A stretch of 64,000 nt of DNA from Stomoxys calcitrans (GCF_963082655.1 NC_081555.1:18229437-18293436); one strand, 5' to 3'; numbered from the stretch's first letter, positions 20,005 to 32,289 are shown. A program made the numbers and translations. Notes: generated by a model from the letters alone, not told the origin.

Positions 20005-21060
20005 ATTAACAAGTGAAAAGGTGTTAAGTTCGGCCGGGCCGAACTTTGGATAACCACCACCTCGGGTATATATGTAAACCACCTTTCGTCAAAATACTGG
20101 GTCAAATTGATGAAGGATGTCGAAGGGCCTAACACAACTCAGTGTCCCAAATTTTGGCAAAATCGTACAATTAATGCGCCTTTTTGGGCGCAAGACCTTA
20201 AATCTAGAGATCGGTCTATATGGCAGCTTTATTTAAATCTAGACCGATCTGGGCCAAATTAAAGAGAGATATGGAGGCTATATCAAGATATAGTCCGATA
20301 TATCCCATTTTCTAACTCAACCTGCTTTTGGACAAACAAATAATCTGTGCAAAATTTCAAATTTTTGAAATTTTAAATTTTTTGGACATTTTCAAAATGC
20401 ATGAAAATGTCCAAGTTTAATATTACTAACCAAAAACATTCAGTTCCGCTTAAGGTTCAAAAATCTAAATCGATTTTGACAAAAGTTAGCAAAGGCTTTC
20501 AGATGAGCAATGCAACATATCCTAACAAATTTCAAGCAAATCCATGCCCTTATAACTATAAATGGCGCGAATTATAAATACGTAGGCTACATCATAATCA
20601 ATAACGATTTTTACCAAAATTCATAGCGCATGTCTTTGAGCTATGTGGGCAATGTAGTGATGATTGGATAACAAATGCGATCTCCACCTTTATTCAAAAA
20701 AAAAAAAAAAAAACGACAGACAGACAAATGACACAGAAAGCATATGCGGTCAGACGGACATGGCTAAGCCGAATCGGAAGGAATTTGTGAATCAAACCAT
20801 ACATTTTATCACAGCCACAATAGTGGTACAGGGTACACTTTGTGTTTTTACAGTAAATTTCACATAAATGTTTCCTTCGTTTATCAATTTCATGCTAGGA
20901 TCTAAAATACTTAACTGGATTCCCTAGAAAGCAATACATCGAACTTTGGATGTCGTGTGGGCAAGGGTTATCGTTAATCTAACGCGATAATATTTCTCAT
21001 TTTGCTTATTAAGATCAAAATAAACAAAAATGGAGGATACGACGTTAAAAAAATAATAAA
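20005..21060 (-). mobile_element. Mini-me/DINE-like element (family 2), minus sense
   Basis: Starts with the terminal hairpin AAGTTCGGCCGGGCCGAACT (perfect 10-bp stem around one G), then 'tatatatgtaaaccacctttcgtca' and family 2 monomers. A GACA-type microsatellite (20718-20727) and a poly-A run follow. The distal part is homologous to 26880-27180 and 27410-27760. Confidence 0.65.
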
Positions 21061-21064
21061 TGAA

Positions 21065-21438
21065 TTAATAAATAAACTTTTAGTTTTGGAACACTGTAAT
21101 GCACAACCTATATAAGTTTCGTTAACCGCTGCCAGTGGTGGTACGTTCGTATATATTGTACATATAATTCTTTATAACAAAAGTGGTATTTGGTTACTTG
21201 CCTCAAGTTGGCTATAACATGTTGAAATGCAACACCAACCATTGTTTGTCATCTTTTGTAATATCTTCTCATGTATGCATTTCTTTGTTGTTCTATATTT
21301 TGAGAGACGTATTTAAAACCATTAGATGCCTGTAAAGTGATATATGTATATTAAAAAAACTAGTATAAATTTAAAACTTTCATTTCTGAATAGTAGAAGG
21401 AAAAAAAATAAAAAAAAATATATATATATATATTTTAT
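21065..21438. other. No recognised gene
   Basis: AT-rich spacer before the minisatellite, with (TA)n just before 21440. Confidence 0.4.
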
Positions 21439-21439
21439 T

Positions 21440-22440
21440 CCTAAAGAAAATTTTATTTCTATAGAAAATTTTGTCAAAATTTTATTTCTATAGAAAATTT
21501 TGTCAAAATTTTATTTCTATAGAAAATTTTGTCAAAATTTTATTTCTATAGAAAATTTTGTCAAAATTTTATTTCTATAGAAAATTTTGTCAAAATTTTA
21601 TTTCTATAAAAAATTTTGTCAAAATTTTATTTCTATAGAAAATTTTGTCAAAATCTTATTTCTATAGAAAATTTTGTCAAAATCTTATTTCTATAGAAAA
21701 TTTTATTTCTAAAGAAAATTTTGTCAAAAATTTATTTCTATAGAAAATTTTGTTAAAATCTTATTTCTATAGAAAATTTTGTTAAAATTTTATTTCTATA
21801 GAAAATTTTGTCAAAATTTTATTTCTATAGAAAATTTTGTCAAAATTTTATTTCTATAGAAAATTTTGTCAAAATTTTATTTCTATAGAAAATTTTGTCA
21901 AAATTTTATTTCTATAGAAAATTTTGCCAAAATTTTATTTCTATAGAAAATTTTGTCAAAATTTTATTTCTATAGAAAATTTTGTCAAAATTTTATTTCT
22001 ATAGAAAATTTTGTCAAAATTTTATTTCTATAGAAAATTTTGTCAAAATTTTATTTCTATAGAAAATTTTGTCAAAATTTTATTTCTATAGAAAATTTTG
22101 TCAAAATTTTATTTCTATAGAAAATTTTGTCAAAATTTTATTTCTATAGAAAATTTTGTCAAAATTTTATTTCTATAGAAAATTTTGTCAAAATTTTATT
22201 TCTATAGAAAATTTTGTCAAAATTTTATTTCTATAGAAAATTTTGTCAAAATTTTATTTCTATAGAAAATTTTGTCAAAATTTTATTTCTATAGAAAATT
22301 TTGTCAAAATTTTATTTCTATAGAAAATTTTCGTCAAAATTTTATTTTTATAAATTTTTCGTCAAAATTTTATTTTTATGAAAAATTTTACAAAATTTTA
22401 TTTTTATGAAAAATTTTACAAAATTTTATTTTTAGAAGAT
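21440..22440 (+). repeat. 29-bp minisatellite, ~34 copies
   Basis: Unit is 29 bp (ATTTTATTTCTATAGAAAAT followed by TTTGTCAAA). It contains the perfect 12-bp palindrome TTTCTATAGAAA and a CAAAATTTTG palindrome. Central copies (about 21780-22320) are nearly identical; both edges are degraded and shortened. Similar degenerate units occur at 47920-48040. Confidence 0.95.
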
Positions 22441-22449
22441 TTTTGTCAA

Positions 22450-23620
22450 AAAAATTTTTTTTCATTGTCCTTCGGGCCTGGTCCTGAAAACTTAGCTAAC
22501 ATGTCGCTAGAGTCATACCCACAGATTCCAGTTTCCCTGGAATGTTAAAGTGACAATAGTTCCTAGTCTCGCAAACTGGTCCGCTTTACAATTCTCTCTG
22601 GCCCGGCACCCAGAAAAGGTGAATTTTTTAAATGTTCAGCCGTCTCGTTGAGAGATCTGCGACAGTCGAGAGCGGTTTTTGTATTCAGAAATATGTTCTC
22701 CAGGAATTTAATGACTGTCTGGCTGTCTGAGAAGATGTTATGCCAATCGTCGTCATGACATTATACCTTAGTCATTCCACCACTTGCTTAAATGCAAAGA
22801 TTTCCAATTGATACACACCGCAGTGGTCGGGCAACCTTTTCGATATGACCAGTTCTAGATCTTTAGATTACACCACAAAGCCCACCTGTTTGTCTAGTTT
22901 TGAACCATCCACATAAAAGTCTATGTAATTTCAATTACCAAGGATATTAATTTTCATCAAAAAAAAAAGGCTAGGCAATGTGTAAGCCACACTTATAGGT
23001 TATCGGGTATTGTATCAACGATAACACAGTGTCCATAGCCGTTGCATGAAAATGAGAAAGCTCCCGTAGCCTTACGGCAGTGATCGCAGCAATTTATCTA
23101 GCCACCATGTCCAGAGGCTTTAGGTGTAGCATTAAATTCAGTGCATCAGATGGTGTAATCCTCAGTGCGGCTGTGATGCATAAAACCAGCCACCCTTTGG
23201 ATACGGTCGAGTTTTGAACAGTAGGTGGACATTTGAAGCGCCGTCCACCAGGCCACAATACCATATATGATTATAGGTCTGACAACTGCAGCATATACCT
23301 AATGCATGACACGCGCTCTAGACCCCCAACTTTTGCCAATTGCTCTCATGCAGTTGTATAGGGCAAGAGTTGCCTTTCTTGCCCTTTCCAAAATATTAGA
23401 TTTGAAGTTCAGTTTGCTGTCCAGCAAAACACCCAGCTATTTTGAGCTTACGGTGTATAGAACATTCTCTCCTCCCTAGGAGACAGATGTCAGTGTAGCT
23501 AACTTCTATCTCTTGCTGAAAAGAACTACTTCTGTCTTGCACGGATTTACGCCTAGACCACTTTTGGTAGCCCCATTTTGCTGTCGTAAATATCGAACTT
23601 TGGAGAGTGCCTAGGCTACT
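22450..23620 (-). pseudogene. RNase H-bearing non-LTR retrotransposon ORF2, 3' part
   Basis: On the minus strand from 23600 downward: SGLGVNPCKTEVVLFSK, LGVLLDSKLNFKSNILERA, VYAAVVRPIIIYGIVAWWTA, LDRIQRVAG, then LNLMLHLKPLDMVA and an RNase H-like block (QLEIFAFK..). These are the post-catalytic RT/thumb and RNase H regions of LOA/R1-like elements. Stops and frameshifts break every frame. The RT catalytic core is missing (truncated at the 5' side). It adjoins the 29-bp minisatellite directly. Confidence 0.75.
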
Positions 23621-23624
23621 AAGT

Positions 23625-23910
23625 TCATCTTATTGGTATAGGTCAGGTAAGTGGCAGTTATATTTAGGGTATATTTAGTGATAGAAACTGATTGAAATTC
23701 TTATCAAATCTATAACAAATTTTGCTGAGGCGCCTAACCTTATCTTATTATTATTGGTATAGGTTAGTAAGATGCCCCCGCCAGTAAAAATACCCAAACT
23801 GATAGAAATTCTTATCAAATCTAGAACAAACTTTGCTGAGGCGCCTTATCTTATTATTATTATTATTGGTATAGGTTAGTAAGACCCCCGTCAGTAAAAA
23901 TACAATATTG
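23625..23910 (+). repeat. ~115-120-bp tandem triplication
   Basis: GGTATAGGT recurs at 23635, 23755 and 23868 with 'gatagaaattcttatcaaatct', 'gctgaggcgcc', and (TTA)n that expands in the third unit. Non-coding. Confidence 0.7.
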
Positions 23911-24125
23911 TACTCAAATGAAAGCTAATTGGGAACAGAAAACGAATCTGTTAACAAAGTTTGGCATTATGGTTCAGGGGGGCCACCCCTTTGTACCCAA
24001 TAAAGAAACACTCAAATTGAAAAATAAACCGATAGCAACAATATGGAACTCAAAAGAATACGAATGAAATTTGGCACCAAATCTCAGGGGGTGGTGACGC
24101 CACCAAAAATACGCCTCCAAAAATA
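23911..24125 (-). repeat. Family E fragment
   Basis: 'actcaaatgaaagct', 'ggggggccacccctttgtaccc' and 'caaatctcagggggtggtg' match the family E units at 48-50 kb. Confidence 0.45.
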
Positions 24126-24851
24126 TTTGATTCGATTTAACTATGTCCCTCTGACTGTCTGTCTATGTACAAACTACACGTGGCAATTTTCATCCGATCG
24201 TCTTCAAATTTTATACAGACATATTTTTTGGCCTGGAGAAGAATCCCATTGAAATTGGTAAAAATCGGTTCAGATTTGGATATAGCTCCCATATTATGTT
24301 CGTCCGATTTGCGGTAATAATGCAATAAAATGGACATTTGTAGACCAATTCTCCCGAAATTTGGCAGGAAGGATTTTCTTATTGCTCTTATATATCATAG
24401 AAATCGGTTCAGTTTTATATATAGCTCTCATATATATATCCCCCGATTTTCACTCCTAGAGCCATTGCTATCGCATTTATTGACCAATTTTGCCAAAATT
24501 GTGCACAACGCTTTCCTCGATGTCTATCGCAATATCTAAGAATTTTGCACGAAATCTGTTCAGATTTAGATATATATGTTCGTACGATTTTGAGAAATAT
24601 TGCAATAAAGTGCTCATTTGTTAACCGATTCTTCGGCCTAGAGAAGAATCTCATTGAAATTGGTAAAAATCGGTTCAGATTTGGATATAGCTCCCATATA
24701 TATGTTCGTCCGATTTGCAGTAATAATGCAATAAAATGGCCATTTGTAGACCAATTCTCCCGAAATTTTCGCAGCAAGGATTTTCTTTTGACTCTTGATA
24801 TTACTGGTGAATTTCATAAAAATCGTTTCAGATATAGCTCTCTTATATATA

Positions 24852-25087
24852 TTGGGTTGCCCAAAAAGTAATTGCGGATTTTTCATATAGTCGGCGTTGA
24901 CAAATTTTTTCACAGCTTGTGACTCTGTAATTGCATTCTTTCTTCTGTCAGTTATCACCTGTTACTTTTAGCTTGCTTTAGAAAAAAAGTGTAAAAAAGT
25001 ATATTTGATTAAAGTTCATTCTAAGTTTTACTAAAAATACATTTACTTTCTGATAAAAAATCCGCAATTAGTTTTTGGGCAACCCAA
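24852..25087 (+). mobile_element. Mariner-type MITE, copy B
   Basis: Complete copy with both TIRs (TTGGGTTGCCCAAAAAGTAA) and TA on each side, inserted in a TATATA of the array. Near-identical to copies C, F and G. Confidence 0.9.
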
Positions 25088-25404
25088 TATATGTCGCCCG
25101 ATTTTCACTCTTAGAGTCTCGGCAATCGGATTTATTGACCAATCTTGCCAAAACTTTGCACAACGCTTTCCTCGACAACTACCACAATATCTAAGAAGTT
25201 TGCTCGAAATGGGTTCAGATTAAGAAATAGCTGCCATATATATGTTCGTCAGATTTTGGGTAATTTGCATTAATGTTGTCATTTTTCAATCGTAGTTATT
25301 ACAGTTTGAACATATTTGCTCGAAATTTGATAAGGATTGTTAAATAATCCGTCCAAAAACATGCGCCGAAGTCCATCAAAGTTGTTTCAGAATTGGATAT
25401 AGTA

Positions 25405-25640
25405 TTGGGTTGCCCAAAAAGTAATTGCGGATTTTTCATATAGCCGGCGTTGACAAATTTTTTCACAGCTTGTGACTCTGTAATTGCATTCTTTCTTCTG
25501 TCAGTTATCAGCTGTTACTTTTAGCTTGCTTTAGAAAAAAAGTGTAAAAAAAGTATATTTGATTAAAGTCCATTCTAAGTTTTATTAAAAATGCATTTAC
25601 TTTCTTTTAAAAAATCCGCAATTACTTTTTGGGCAACCCA
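25405..25640 (+). mobile_element. Mariner-type MITE, copy C
   Basis: Complete copy missing one terminal A at the right end (…GGGCAACCCA then TATT). Same orientation as copy B, 318 bp downstream of it. Confidence 0.88.
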
Positions 25641-25659
25641 TATTATACAGTCGGCACCG

Positions 25660-26100
25660 CCAGACTTGTGCCCTTCCTTACTGGTTATAACTGCAAATTT
25701 GGCATATGTTTAGCATATAAATAACTTTTCAAATTTTATGTCATATTAATTATTTAGAGCAGCTTTAGAAACTGTGGCAACTCCAAAATCCCGCCCCCGT
25801 TAATTAAAGAACTGCTTGATAAAATTTACAAATATCACACAGATTTAATTTATTAACATTTCAAATGTAACTGTCAAACTTTGCACCACAATTGTGGCGT
25901 TATAATCTCAAATAACATTGACAGCATTTAAATTAATAAAAGCGAAAACAAAAAACCTCAAAGAGATTGGTTCGTTAAATATTCCGACATGTTGCAATAC
26001 TTGGAAATTGAAACATGAAAAAGCAAAAAAAAATCAGTTTATAAACGACTTGACAGGTTAAAAGAGTAATGCCAAAACATAAAGAAAGATAAAGGGGAAA
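25660..26100. other. No recognised gene
   Basis: Short unique stretch. It begins with an array terminus 'cagtcggcaccgccagacttgtgcccttcctta', which is also present at 45911-45943. Confidence 0.4.
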
Positions 26101-26650
26101 TGTATACATGGGAGCTATGTATGTATAAATCTGAACCGATTTTGAAGAAATTTTGTACACACATAATGGGACATCAAAAAGGACATCTGGTGCAAAGTTT
26201 TCTAAAGATTGTTTCCAAATTGTGGCAACTTTAGCCATAATAGCAGATAAAAGATATATGTGGGAGCTATATTTAATCTGAACCGATTTTGATGAAATTT
26301 CGCAGACTCTCTTGTGCAAAATTTTATACCGATAGAAGGAAAATAGGGCATATCGGGTGAAAGATATATATGACAGCTATATCTAAATCTGATCCGATTT
26401 TGATGAAATTTCGCAAACATGTTGGGACTTTAAAAAGAAGATTTTGTGCAAAATTTTATAACGATAGAAGTAAAATTGTAACAACTATAGCCATAATAGC
26501 TCATATCGGAGGAAAGATATATGTAGCCGCTATATCTAAATCTGAATCGATTTTGATGAAACATCACACACATATTGGAACTGCTAAAAGAACATTTTAT
26601 GCAAAACATGTGTAACGTTTGAAGGAAAATTTTAGCACCTATAGCCATAA
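26100..26650 (+). repeat. 153-bp-family array (third subtype)
   Basis: 'gattttgatgaaattt' style blocks at 26142, 26289, 26400 and 26553: spacings of 147, 111 and 153 bp. The 111-bp gap reflects a deletion. Contains 'gccataatagc.catatcgg..gaaagatatat'. Confidence 0.65.
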
Positions 26651-26652
26651 TA

Positions 26653-26857
26653 TTGGGTTGCCCAAAAAGTAATTGCGGATTTTTCATATAGTCGGCGTAA
26701 TTGCATTCTTTCTTCTGTCAGTTATCAGCTGTTACTTTAGCTTGCTTTAGAAAAAAAGTATAAAAAAAGTATATTTGATTAAAGTTCATTCGAAGTTTTA
26801 TTAAAAATGCATTTACTTTCTTTTAAAAAATCCGCAATTACTTTTTGGGCAACCCAA
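26653..26857 (+). mobile_element. Mariner-type MITE, copy D (internal deletion)
   Basis: Both TIRs and TA flanks are intact, but about 30 bp is missing just after the left TIR (cggcg joins directly to TAATTGCATTC). 205 bp rather than 236. Confidence 0.88.
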
Positions 26858-26869
26858 TAGCTGATATTA

Positions 26870-27400
26870 GATGAGTATACAATAGTGTCCCAAAAATTTT
26901 TTTTTTTTAAACGCATAGCCCCAATACGAAATGTTATGGTGATCGGTTAACGATAATCCGTGCCGACACGGCGTCCAATGTTAAATGTACTGCGAAATTC
27001 CAGTTGAGGATTTTAGATGCTAGAAAAAAATTTATAAGGCATTTATGGTTAAAACATGAACTGTATCTTTTGCCACTACATTGGCTGTGTTGCAGAGTAC
27101 GGTTATACTAAGAAATTCTCTGTCAGTCTGTCCATCCATCCTTTCTGTACTTTCTGTTTGCCTGCCTGTGTTTTTTTTTTATATTCAAGGTGAAGCTCCT
27201 AGCAGGTACCCAATCATCACTAAATCTTTCACATTGCACTTTTGTAGCCTAAAGACGAAAGCTTTAAATTTAGTAAAAATCGGTGCATATTTGGATTTGT
27301 AACAAGGGACATTCGAGTGTCTCAAAAACATTTTGTATTGGTAAAGATTGCAGCAAAATTATGGCAACTACAGCCATCATAACTCTTATCGGATGAAAGA
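26870..27400 (+). repeat. GTCY-bearing repeat fragment plus array
   Basis: A terminus 'agtgtcccaaaaattttt' is followed by 'ggttaacgataatccgtgccgacacggcgtcc' and a GTCTGTCC patch (27121-27135). It is colinear with 27405-27760. 27250-27400 returns to 153-bp monomers. Confidence 0.5.
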
Positions 27401-28931
27401 TATACATTAGAGTGTCCCAAAAAAAGATTTTTGTTTTTAAACGCATACCCTCTATTTTGTTTCTCTTTGATCCTAATCAGTAAAATACTAACTGTTATGG
27501 TTTTCGGTTAACGATTATTCGTTCCGACAGGACGCCAAAAGTTAGAGGAAGTGATTTCTAAGAAATTCAGATGAGCATTTTAGGTCCTACTATGAAATTG
27601 GTAAATAAAGTACACATTTATATAGTATTTGTTACGAAAACATAAACTCTTCCTTGAGCCATTACGGTGGCTGTCATAAAATGTATAGCTCGTGCTAGAA
27701 ATTCCTTCTGATTCGGCTTAGCCATGTCCGTCTGTCCGCAAATCCTTTTTGTGCTGTATGTTCGTCTGTTGTTTTTTATACCCACCATCATAGGATAGGG
27801 GGTATATTTGTCTGGTTTTCGTTTGCAACACATGGCAATATCCATTTCCGACACTACAAAGCATATATATGCTTGATCGTCGTAAAATTCTAAGACTATT
27901 TAACGCTACAGCCTTCATAAAGTGAGATATTAAGTTGAAATTTGAAACAGACCTGTATTTTGTTCATACGCAGCTAAAGTTCTCGAATGGATATAGCTGC
28001 CATATAGCCAGATCTGACGTCTTATGGTCTTGAGGCCATAGAAGTCGCATTTATTACCCGATTTCGCTGAAATTTGAAAGAGTAAGTTGCTTAGAGAAAG
28101 ATTCTTCGTAAAATATAAGGACCAGTTTCCGTTAACGGAGAATATAGGCGACGTATAAACTACGAGCTTTATGGTGACGATAGCATAGTTACACATATCA
28201 AAATACAACGGCTGTGTTGGCTAGGCCATGTTGTCAGAATGGATGAAGAAACTCCAGCAAATAAGCCTTTTTAAACAAAACACGGTGATACACGCAAACC
28301 GGGAAGACCAAAAGCCCGATGGAAAGATCAAGTGGTGGGAGACACCTCGAAACTTGGTTTCAGGGATTTTAGGATGAGCGCAGAAGATCGAGGCGCTTGG
28401 AATGCTTTTCTGCGTTCGGCCTGTGGAACAAATGTTCTGTTCTAGCCAATGAAAGTAAAGTAAGTAAGGAGTTGTGTTAGGCCCTAAGACGAAATCGGAC
28501 AATAAATGCGACTTTTAATGGCCCAGGGCCTTAAATCGAGAGATAGTTCTATATAACATCTCTATTCAAAAATGAATAGATCTGAGCCAAATTGAAGAAG
28601 GATGTCGAAGATATAGTCCATCTTCGAACCTCCCTATGGACAAAAAAAAGAATCTGTGTAAAGTTTCAGCTCAATATTCTTATTTTTAGAGACTATAGCT
28701 TGATTTCAACAGATAGACGGACGGACAGACTGGTGAACATGGCTAGATCGTCTTAGATTTTTACGACAATGAAGAATATACATACTTTATAGGGTCGGAA
28801 ATGGATATTTCGATGCGTTGCAAACGGAATGACAAACTGAATAAATCCCGAACCTACGGTGGTGGGTATAAAAATGGAGGGAATGCGTTTCAAAAATATT
28901 TTTCTTTGTTTTTTGGGACATCCTAATGTAT
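27401..28931. mobile_element. ~1.5-kb TIR composite with inverted interior
   Basis: Left TIR 27401-27452 (TATACATTAGAGTGTCCCAA, then AACGCATACCCTC) is matched inverted at 28876-28931. Inside, two mini-me-like arms face each other: plus sense from about 27774 and minus sense to about 28878. They meet near 28482. A LINE tail is inserted in the left arm. The flanks on both sides are 153-bp array sequence (…ggatgaaaga TATA … TATA gtatatgggagct), so the whole unit inserted into a monomer, probably at TATA. Confidence 0.7.
28090..28466 (+). pseudogene. 5'-truncated non-LTR tail (RTE-like C-terminus)
   Basis: Translates as YELYGDDSIVTHIKIQRLCW, LGHVVRMDEETPA, then after a stop GRPKARWKDQVVGDTSKLGF and DRGAWNAFLRSACG. 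This is the widespread C-terminal 'LrWlGHV.RM..d.pa….GRPk.rW.d.v..D' region of RTE-type and related LINEs. It ends in an AAAGTAAAGTAAGTAAG tail. Flanking AAGTTG/GAGTTG shows it interrupted a plus-sense monomer. Confidence 0.75.
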
Positions 28932-29002
28932 ATAGTATATGGGAGCTTTATTTAAATTTAAACCGACTTTTTTCAAAGTTACTACCGTTTATCCTTGACA
29001 TA

Positions 29003-29027
29003 TTGGGTTGCCCAAAAAGTAATTGTC
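29003..29027 (+). mobile_element. Solo MITE terminus
   Basis: Only the left TIR (TTGGGTTGCCCAAAAAGTAA) of the MITE family remains, preceded by TA. The rest is deleted. Confidence 0.65.
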
Positions 29028-29132
29028 GGTAATATAGTATTGTAGTTTTATGACAATGGGAAAAAACTTCAACCTGATCAAAAGGGTACATGGACAGAAG
29101 GTCTATATAGCTATTTCAAATCAGAAAGTGAT

Positions 29133-30050
29133 TTTTATACCCTCCACAATAGGAGGGAGGTGTACTAATTTCGTCATTTTGTTTGTAACTCCTCGAAATA
29201 TTCGTCTAAGACCCCATAAAGTATATATACTCTTGATCGACATGACATTTTAAGTGGATCTAGCCATGTCCGTCCGACTGTCTGTCGAAAGCACGCTAAC
29301 TTTCGAAGGAGTAAAGCTAGCCGCTTGAAATCCTGATATAGCTGTCATATAAAACGATTTTGAATATTAACTTCTTGAGCCTCTAGAGGACGCAATTCCC
29401 ATCCGATTTGACTGAAATTTGGCATCACGTTTTTCGTTATGACTTTCAATATCTGTGCTAAGTATGTTTCAAATCGGTTCATAACCTGATTTAGCTGTAA
29501 TATAAACCGATATGCGGTCTTGACTTCTTGAGCCTCTAGAGGACGCAATTCCTATCCGACTTGGCTGAAATTTTGCATAACGTGTTTCGTTATGACTTCC
29601 AACATCTGACTTATATGACATAGCTGTCATATAAGCCGATCTGGGGTCTTGACTTCTTGAACTCCTATAGGGCGCAATTCTCATCCAATTTGGCTGAAAT
29701 TTGTTTTAAAGGCTTCTCCCATGACCTTCAACATACGTGTCAAATATTGTCAGATTCGGTATATAGCCTGTTACAGCTCCCCTATACACCGATCTATTAT
29801 TACTTCTTGATCCCCTAAAGGACGCAATTCTTATTTGAATTGGCTGAAATTTTACACAATGACTTCCACTATGGTCTCCAACATTCAATTCAATTATGGT
29901 CCGAATCGGATCATAACTTGTTATACCTCCAAAAGCATAGCAGTTCTTATCTTTTATCCTGTGTTTGCCTAAAAAGAGATACCATGAAAAGAACGCGACA
30001 AATGCGATCAATGGTGGAGGGTACATAAGATAAGATAAATGCACCAAGTT
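29133..30050 (+). mobile_element. Mini-me/DINE-like element
   Basis: 5' terminus TTTTTATACCCTCCACAATA, conserved 'gaccccataaagtatatatactcttgatcg', a GTCCGTCCGACTGTCTGTCG patch (29269-29288), four to five plus-sense monomers and the 3' terminal 'caatggtggagggtacataag'. The terminal hairpin is lost. Frames at 29345-30122 are repeat translations. Confidence 0.75.
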
Positions 30051-30054
30051 ATAA

Positions 30055-30380
30055 TACCCTGTACCGCAGTAGTAGTGTGGACGAAGTTTTGTCCATACAG
30101 GCATAGAAATGAGCACCAACACTTAAACAATAAACGGTCCCAAATGAGTAATCGATCATGAGAGAGTAAAATGTCGCACCTTGGAGAGAGTAAATGGAGA
30201 GAGATTTTGTTTCAACAATCTCCAAAAACAGAACAAAACAAAAATTTTCTTCTTTCTTTATGCTATCAGTCGTTGTGGGGACAGCAACGAGTGTACGCAT
30301 GATTTTTTTATTTTCAATTCAAAAAATGTTTTATTCTGATTTAACGCTAGACAAGAAAGCATAACTTATTTAATTTTCTT
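30055..30380. other. No recognised gene
   Basis: Short unique stretch, with 'accctgtaccgcagtagt' at its left. Confidence 0.35.
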
Positions 30381-30385
30381 ACTAT

Positions 30386-30725
30386 TATATAAGAAGTAGG
30401 AAGGAGGTCATTATAGCTTTCGGTATTAAAACGGGACACATAGGACTACCATCTCACAAACTTATGTGAAATCGGTGCTGCAAGTGATAGCATTTATAGA
30501 GTGATGATATGTCTAATGGAGCATTTCTTATGTCATAGCTCGGCTTGCGCGGATAACAGACACCGGCACTTAGGTGGGCACACAATACCAGACACGAACC
30601 AACTTAGCGATATGGTAAGTAACACGGAATTTCTTTGATTTTTTTAAGGTTACTGGTTTAGGTGTATAGGGCGGATGAATATCCGCACCCTCTTTTTAAC
30701 CTAACATAACTTAACCTACTATTAT
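30386..30725 (+). pseudogene. 3' end of a LOA/R1-like non-LTR element
   Basis: Encodes traces of the C-terminal cysteine-rich region and tail: MEHFLCHSSACADNRHRHLG, GHTIPDTNQLSDM, then stops. It ends in a degenerate AACCTAAC-type tail (30698-30720), as seen on fly LINEs of this group. 5'-truncated. Confidence 0.6.
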
Positions 30726-30819
30726 GTTTTCTTTTAAAAACTTTATTTGTTCTCTCAAATAAGTTAATTGTTAGTCATGGAGAGAATTAAAAAGGATAAT
30801 TTAAACATACCATCTAATT

Positions 30820-31917
30820 TTTATACCCTCCACCATAAGATGGGGGGTATACTAATTTCGTTATTCTGTTTGTAACTACTCGAAATATTCGTCTGAGACC
30901 CCATAAAGTATATATATTCTTGATCGTCGCGACATTTTATGTCGATCTAGCCATGTCCGTCCGTCCGTCTGTCTGTCGAAAGCACGCTAACTTCCGAAGG
31001 AGTAAAGCTAGCCGCTTGAAATTTTGCACAAATACTTCTTATTAGTGTAGGTCGGTTGGTATTGTAAATGGGCCATATCGGTCCATGTTTTGATATAGCT
31101 GCCATATACCCCGATCTTGGGTCTTGACTTCTTGAGCCTCTAGAGTGCGCAATTCTTATCCGATTAGAATGAAATTTTGCACGACGTGTTTTGTTATGAT
31201 ATCCAAAAACTTTGCCAAGTATGGTTCAAATCGGTCCATGTTTTGATATAGCTGTCATATAAACCGATCTTGGGTCTTGGCTTCTTCAGCCTCTAGAGTG
31301 CGCAATTCTTATCCGATTGGAATGACATTTTGCACGACGTGTTTTGTTATGATATCCAACAACTGTGACAAGTATATTTCAAATCGGTCCATAACCTGAT
31401 ATAGCTGCCATATCAACCGATCTTGGGTCTTGAATTCTTGAGCCTCTAGAGTGCGCAATTCGTGTTTTGTTATGATATCCAACAACTGTGCCAAGTATGG
31501 TTCAAATCGGTCCATAACCTGATATAGCTGCCATATAAACCGATCTGGTATCTTTACTTCTTGCGCCTCTAGAGGTCGCAATTATTATCCGATTTGCCTG
31601 AAAGTATGTACTACGGATCCTCTCATGACCATCAACATACGTGTTTATTACGATCTGAATCGGTCTATAGCCCGATACAGCTCCCATATAAATCGATCTC
31701 TCTATTTTACTTCTTGAGCCCCCAAAGGGCGCAATTCTTATTCGAATTGGCTGACATTTTACACAGGTCTCCAACATGTAATAATAGCAGAGCAAATCTT
31801 TTCTTATATCCTTTATTGCCTAAGAAGAGATGCCGGGGGAAGAACTCGGCAAATGCGATCCATGGTGGAGGGTATGTAAGATTCGGCCCGGCCGAACTTA
31901 GCACGCTTTTACTTGTT
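30820..31917 (+). mobile_element. Complete mini-me/DINE-like element
   Basis: Has both termini: TTTTATACCCTCCACCATAA at the start; ATTCGGCCCGGCCGAACTTA hairpin and CGCTTTTACTTGTT at the end. Between are a TA-rich block (gtatatatattcttg), a GTCY microsatellite (30955-30980) and about five 153-bp-family monomers. Non-autonomous; no coding capacity. Confidence 0.85.
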
Positions 31918-31919
31918 TA

Positions 31920-32285
31920 TTTTGTGCACCTGTGTCTTATACCCATAACCGTAAAAGTTGAGTAGGCAAATTTGTTTGAAATTGTTGTAGTCGCCGTATT
32001 GCAGAGGGGCTGCAGTTGTTGACCAACTATGTTCTTATGTTGAAAACGATACGTAGACCCGATAATAGAGAGAAGATCTGTGTTTGTCATCCAAACTTCA
32101 AAATTCACTTTTATCCTAAATCACACAATCGAAATATGTTCAATAGAAAAGCTGAAGTTTGAGATTTTGTGATTTCATAGGCAAATGTTCTTAGTTGAGT
32201 TGGTTAGTAAATTGGGTGAAAAAAATGGCAAAGAAATTTTTTGTATATATTTAGGCGCTTAAAAGTACTGCAAAAGTTGATAATG
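31920..32285. other. No recognised gene
   Basis: Unique stretch between two arrays. Confidence 0.4.
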
Positions 32286-32289
32286 ATGT

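Larger units (their letters stand above)
24130..25660 (+). repeat. 153-bp-family array (dimer subtype) split by two MITEs
   Basis: Repeats 'cagatttggatatagctcccata', 'cccgattttcactcctagagcc', 'ttgccaaaattgtgcacaacgctttcctcg'. This is the opposite sense of the 15-16 kb array. Interrupted at 24852-25087 and 25405-25640. Confidence 0.65.
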
